Assembly: GCA_902702965.1 (NCBI GenBank)
Contig: CACRXP010000176.1
Location: 482,877-546,876, forward strand
Length of the DNA: 64,000 bases
From: Spirometra erinaceieuropaei
Lineage: Eukaryota > Platyhelminthes > Cestoda > Diphyllobothriidea > Diphyllobothriidae
Direction: 5' to 3'
Both the position numbers and the translations under genes were made by a program. The notes under the pieces were generated by a model that searched no databases, was not told where the DNA came from, and was given only the letters and a program-made list of their open reading frames with translations. Positions within the stretch are counted from its first letter, which is position 1, and every line of letters begins with the position of its first letter. Below are positions 59,451 through 64,000 of the stretch, one piece after another.

Positions 59451-60699
59451 TCCAATGGTGTAGAAAAGTTTCTCTTAAATAAAGAACTCGCTTACAGGCA
59501 GATATGTTGGTTATGACACTTCCATTTTTCTTGACCTTCAAATCATGGCTGTTAGGCGATTTTGAACAAAGTAACACTGAATCCTAGATGGGGGGTTTTG
59601 CGAGGAAAGTAAGTAGACAGTGTGTCAGTGTGCAGACGTTTGTTGACTATCTGCGTGTGTCATAAGGCAAACATCAGAACTGAGCAGAAACAGGGTGACT
59701 GACGGCCATTCTTCAAGCGTTCTGTGCACACGGGGAAACCTCTACTAAACAAGCCGTCTACACCCACTAAATGCTCATTGTCATTAAGTGGCGGATAAAG
59801 TTTCACGTTCAATAAGACTTAATTAAGGTGAACTTTGAACTCGCAACTCTACGCACACTTTGTTATCTTGTTAACCAGTGGGAATCCTAACTTAGGTAGT
59901 AATTATCATTGCCCGCGGCGCGCCACTTGAAACTGCGCGCGCATTTCTGGTATATGCGGTTTCAACTGTCGCCCAAGTCCCTTAGCAAATGACAAGATAA
60001 ATTGTAATATATGAAAGGTAAATGTTCCAATCTCTGCTGTTAGTATCTCTCATTTCGTAAACTAAAATAGCCTCCCGAGCATTCTCCCCTGTTAAACTCC
60101 CAGGTATACCGTTATGTGGGAGCAGTCCGTGGTAGTGGATTTAAAAGATACTCGCGCAAACAGTTGTATTTGTCATAAAATTGTCACGCTCTTGCTAGTA
60201 CTTTTTTTATTTGGCTCACATCACTGTTCACTGTCACATCAGTTTTAAATCTTTTCTTGCTTTCATTCCATACCATTCGCATATCTTACTAAGATATCTT
60301 AACCAAATTGTTAGATCTGTTACTGTTTTTGATGTCAATCCTGTGATATATTTCAAATCTCCCTCTCATTTGCATTTTTAGTCAGTACCGCTTCGTTACT
60401 GGTTGCAGCTAGAAATGCATCTTTATATATTCAACAGCACAAAAATTCACCTGCTTTCAGTGAATCTATTCGGTTTACAATAACACTGCTGTCCGCAGTT
60501 ACACAATTTACCTGCCTCTAACTTTATTTACTTTTGAATTAATTAACTTCTCCTTTACTTTACCTTGTCTTTTCAGATTTCTTTTGGATGACGTACTTCC
60601 ATTGCTTTTCAAAGCATGTCTTGCATTATTATATATTTCAGGTACTCTATTTGCTATTTTGTGTGAAAAGTATGTTCTACTATAAAATACATTGATCCG
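59451..60699. other. non-coding stretch, no gene recognised
   Basis: The second half is T-rich on the plus strand. No frame or repeat is recognised. Confidence 0.5.
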
Positions 60700-60765
60700 N
60701 NNNNNNNNNNNNNNNNNNNNNNNNNNNNNNNNNNNNNNNNNNNNNNNNNNNNNNNNNNNNNNNNN
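60700..60765. other. assembly gap, 66 N
   Basis: Run of N. The sequence on each side shows no obvious overlap. Confidence 0.99.
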
Positions 60766-60949
60766 AAAAAACCGTCACATGTGGGAATGGAAGGGGCTGA
60801 AATAAATAAGAAAGTAAAAAGTAGTGGTAGTTAATGTGACTGCAACTTTATATTTCATGTCACCTCCCACTAAACGGGCAAGGAGTTTAATAAGCCAAAC
60901 TCGAGGAGGAACTCTATATGACATGCTTCGGACACCTTCAAAAGTTTTG

Positions 60950-63375
60950 GAAATGGAGAAATGAATTAAGGACCTAAAATGGAAATGGGGAAGTCGATAA
61001 ATCTTTCTTCCTATTTATCTGGAAAGAAGATATCGGTGACGCTCGGAATCTAAAAAAGAACGTACTCAAACACGACCTCCTCAGCTGTGTCGACCGAGGA
61101 GAAAGGGAATATTTGGTCTATGGAGCTTGCTATGAATGGCGATTAGTGTCTTTTTGCGGGAAAAGGATGAACAGACGGGATCTCAGGGAGCAACATGTCT
61201 CAGAGTACAACAAAAAGACACACGGGGTCATAAAAGGGATCGAAAGTTGGGTACACTGCAAACGAAAATCGTGCCACGGAGGGTGACGAATGATCAGGGA
61301 AACGTAGTAGGCGCAAAGTCATATGAGAGTTCTGCTGAGTCAACCCTTCCTATATCAAAGGATGGTGGTAGCTGGGATATCCATGATGGGATGTCCACAC
61401 TTAAGAAGTAACAACATGGCCCTCGAGTTGATTGCAGCAAATTCGTTGTCATAAAGGGCATGCCTGAATCCGCTTCCGACGCCCCAAAGGGGAGAATATA
61501 TCATAACATAGAAATATCCCACCAGTATCTCAAATCGCTCTTGTGCGGAGAAGAGAGTCACTCTGTTGAAGGCTTTTAGGATGGGCCGAATAAAAAAAGT
61601 CACACGATGAGTCTGATCGGCCAGGACTGCACAAAATTGTCTTCTAGAATGAGGAAAAAACGCAGCTACTATTGGGCAGGAGATCCGCAGTCTAAAATAC
61701 CCTCTCAATAGTTTTTTTTTCAACGAGATTTTCACACGCAGAGATAGAGAGAGAAATGGAGAAGGCTTAATTCGGAAGTCCTCGGGAGGTCGAGCCCGGG
61801 CAAGGAAAATTCTTCACCCCCACATACTGCTCCTCTGCGGAAAAAAATGTATGGAAAGGGGATTATCCCAGAGTAAAAAATCTGCTATAGAAGATGAACT
61901 GTAATGCTGCACAAGCACCGAACCAAGAAGGCGACTGGCTCTTTCCCAAGAACGTTATGCATCTCTTGGTAGAGAGCTGTTGCCCAGTTAGGAGGTAACT
62001 GAGCACTTTGCGGCCAGAGTGGGTGACGTCACAAATAAAGAAGAACCTTAGATCGAAAGGGAGACTTTTGAAAAGTACGCCAGACGTCGACAAACAGAGC
62101 ATTATATGTCGGAATCTGCTACGGAGGGAACGAACAGAATCTGAATTAAAAATCCTCAAAAATATCTCGTGAATGCTGAAACGGCTTTTGGATATGTGAA
62201 TCAGGCAAAACGCAACCGAGGCTGCATTCCCTGCCAAAAACATTGCTAGGGAAATACATTGTCAGATAATTTGATCAAGGTGAACCTGTTATCGTATTTC
62301 TTGACGTCTGTGTATTCCGAGGAGCCGGCTTTTGGTGAAAGAGCATTCTTCCCAGTTGTCAAATCAAGTAATACAAGTAGCACGGTGTCTTTAACAACAC
62401 ACACGGTAAGGAAAACTTTGAGTCAAAAACAGCCCAATAAATCGCCTGGTCCGGACGGCGTACCCGCGAAAGTCCTGAACATACTCTCAGACCAACTTGC
62501 TTCTCCGTTATCCAAGATCTTCAAAACTTCGATGGAGGCCGGGGCTCTGCTCCATGTATAAGGCTGGCGAGAGAGCAGCCTCAAGTAGTTTTAGACCAGT
62601 GAGTCTCACAAGCATCTGTTGCAAAGGGATGGAAAGGGCAATAAAGACGTAGTCGATGCGGCATCTTGAAGAAAACAACTAATTCAGTTTGCATCAGCAT
62701 GGATTTCGAAGGGGTCAATCCTGTCTTACTAAATTGCTAGTATCCATGGAGAACTAAACGAAATCAATGTAAATGGGGACGTTGACTTCGAAAAGTCTTT
62801 TTATATTGTTCTACACAGACGACTTATATTTGAACCACGACAAATGGGCGTGAATGGGAATCTGCTGAACACGTTAACCGATTTTATTGCAGTCAGATCT
62901 CAGTATATGTGTATCGGTAAGGCTAAATCGGAATGTGTATCCGTTCACATTGGCGTTCCATAGGGGAGCGTTCTGGGTCCAACTCTGTCCTTAATATATG
63001 TGATCGTCTGCCTGGACTGTCGGAACTGCGAGCGCCTAATGTTTGCCGATGATCTCAAGTTCTGGAAATCCGGAAACCGGATTACTCGGTACAGTTACAA
63101 AATAATCTGAATCGCTTACAGCAGTGATGTGATGAGTGGTGTCTTAACCTCGACCTCAACAAATTTCAACCTATCGGATTACGATCTAGCGAAAGGAGGC
63201 CGTTGAGTTTTGAATCTCACCACACTACAGAGGTTACCAACTCGTATCGGCCAGTGAGTTAAAAGACCTTGGTGTGGGAATGACATCAATACTCAGATCA
63301 TCGCCTCACCGCGCCAAGATATCAAAAAAGCCGTTGGTATCCTAGGTAATGCCGCCTTCCTGTTCTTCTAAAATT
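60950..63375 (+). mobile_element. LINE D, degraded jockey/CR1-type element
   Basis: Plus strand. At about 61430-61720 a broken frame reads KFVVIKGMPESASDAPKGRI and then SRMRKKRSYYWAGDPQSK, which resembles ORF1-type proteins of flatworm LINEs (the VIKGxPES block). Reverse transcriptase pieces follow: VNQAKRNRGCIP at about 62190, SPGPDGVPAKVLNILSDQLA (in 62259-62561), FRPVSLTSICCKGMERA at about 62590, HQHGFRRGQSCLTKLL at about 62700, GVP-stop-GSVLGPTL at about 62955 and LMFADDLKFWKS at about 63040. Many stops and shifts. It is related to but distinct from LINEs A and B. Both ends are uncertain; the 3' end is lost near 63375. Confidence 0.75.
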
Positions 63376-64000
63376 CCATGTTGATACGCTGCTGGGACGC
63401 GCGAAGCTTGTCACTAGCTTTGTGAGTGCTCCAGGCCAACAGACACTGTCCCTCCTCTGATTGGCTGACGGACGCTGAGACAACGGGAGGCGCACACAAG
63501 TGCCATGTCTGAGCACCCCAAAGGCGGACACAGGTAGCACAAATTGCTTGGACAGCGCGCCCGCGGCAACTGCTTACACAGCCTTTATGTACAGCAGTAA
63601 AGGTCGTCCATCTCAAACCGTCTTCCCTAACTTCTGATTTGGGAATCTCTGTCTCGTCGACCATACCATCACCCAACAGATCCTTCCTCTTTTTTGATAA
63701 AGGACTTTTCGGCCAAGTTTTTGGAACATTTTTTCGCCAATGTTGAATATTGCCTTCTGGCATGGTGCCCCTGGGCTAAACAAGATTACACCTGTTTTTA
63801 GCTGTTCTGAAAAGGATGATCTGGTTAAAAAGAAATTTATGCGAACTCCAGAGGTCGGCCTTTTGGTAGGATATACTTTATTTGCTCTTTGTACTCCGGT
63901 ATAATTTTGAGAGGCCGTGTTCGCCGAGCTCGAGACTTACCCTCGTCACTTTTTTCAATCCGGAATGCCTTCAGAACTCTCACTTCCACGTCTATCAGGA
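63376..64000. other. end of window, no gene recognised
   Basis: A 131-codon minus-strand frame (63763-63368) begins MPEGNIQHWRKNVPKTWPKS and has a lysine-rich start and a cysteine-rich end. I do not recognise it and it abuts the broken end of LINE D. It may be part of another element. Confidence 0.35.

Noticed and set aside
61355..62243. Two 126-codon minus-strand frames
   Set aside because: Antisense shadows of LINE D, whose coding strand is plus.
63368..63763. 131-codon minus-strand frame as a host gene
   Set aside because: No recognisable domain, and it abuts the broken end of LINE D; too little support to call it a gene.
1..64000. CRISPR arrays, operons, prophage or bacterial-type defence systems
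   Set aside because: No regularly spaced short repeats, no gene clusters and no prokaryotic gene organisation anywhere; the window is eukaryotic.

Overview
This window is eukaryotic. It has no operons or dense ORFs, it is AT-rich, and it is full of decayed retroelements. The one confident protein gene is split by introns with GT..AG borders. The mix of elements (Penelope-like elements, jockey/CR1-type LINEs, a tRNA-Arg-like SINE) points to a parasitic flatworm. A diphyllobothriidean tapeworm is my best guess. The species is an inference from repeat style and is not proven by the sequence.

Layout: 1-10 kb is non-coding. It holds a block of mutually duplicated and inverted repeats (about 3.85-6.65 kb) that contains an 80-bp-arm hairpin and two head-to-head tRNA-like sequences. 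10-18.8 kb is mostly featureless apart from one possible 3'-terminal exon on the minus strand (10218-10396) and several hairpins. 18.9-34.3 kb is a retroelement graveyard: a 163-bp tandem array, two 5'-truncated minus-strand LINEs (A and B), a Penelope-like element (PLE1) split by a same-strand LINE (C1), and a longer minus-strand copy of that LINE (C2) with its own deletions and insertions. 34.3-40.6 kb is non-coding, with a cluster of perfect palindromes near 36 kb and a GC-richer duplicated segment at 37.6-38.9 kb.

From 40580 to at least 53130 runs a plus-strand gene for a FAM149 (DUF3719) family protein. I rebuilt five exons whose splice phases all agree, and there is a candidate last exon at 57820-57869 with a poly(A) signal 8 bases after the stop. 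In vertebrates FAM149B1 is a primary-cilium protein. Its introns hold SINE fragments, a Penelope-like element (PLE2) with GIY-YIG endonuclease and inverted terminal copies carrying hammerhead-like motifs, and a collapsed-looking SINE tandem array that ends at an N.

After 57.9 kb there is no recognised host gene. A further SINE copy, a 66-base assembly gap and a degraded LINE (D) fill the end. The most interesting signals are the complete reading of the FAM149-like gene, the hammerhead-type motifs at Penelope element ends, and the unexplained palindrome cluster at 36 kb.
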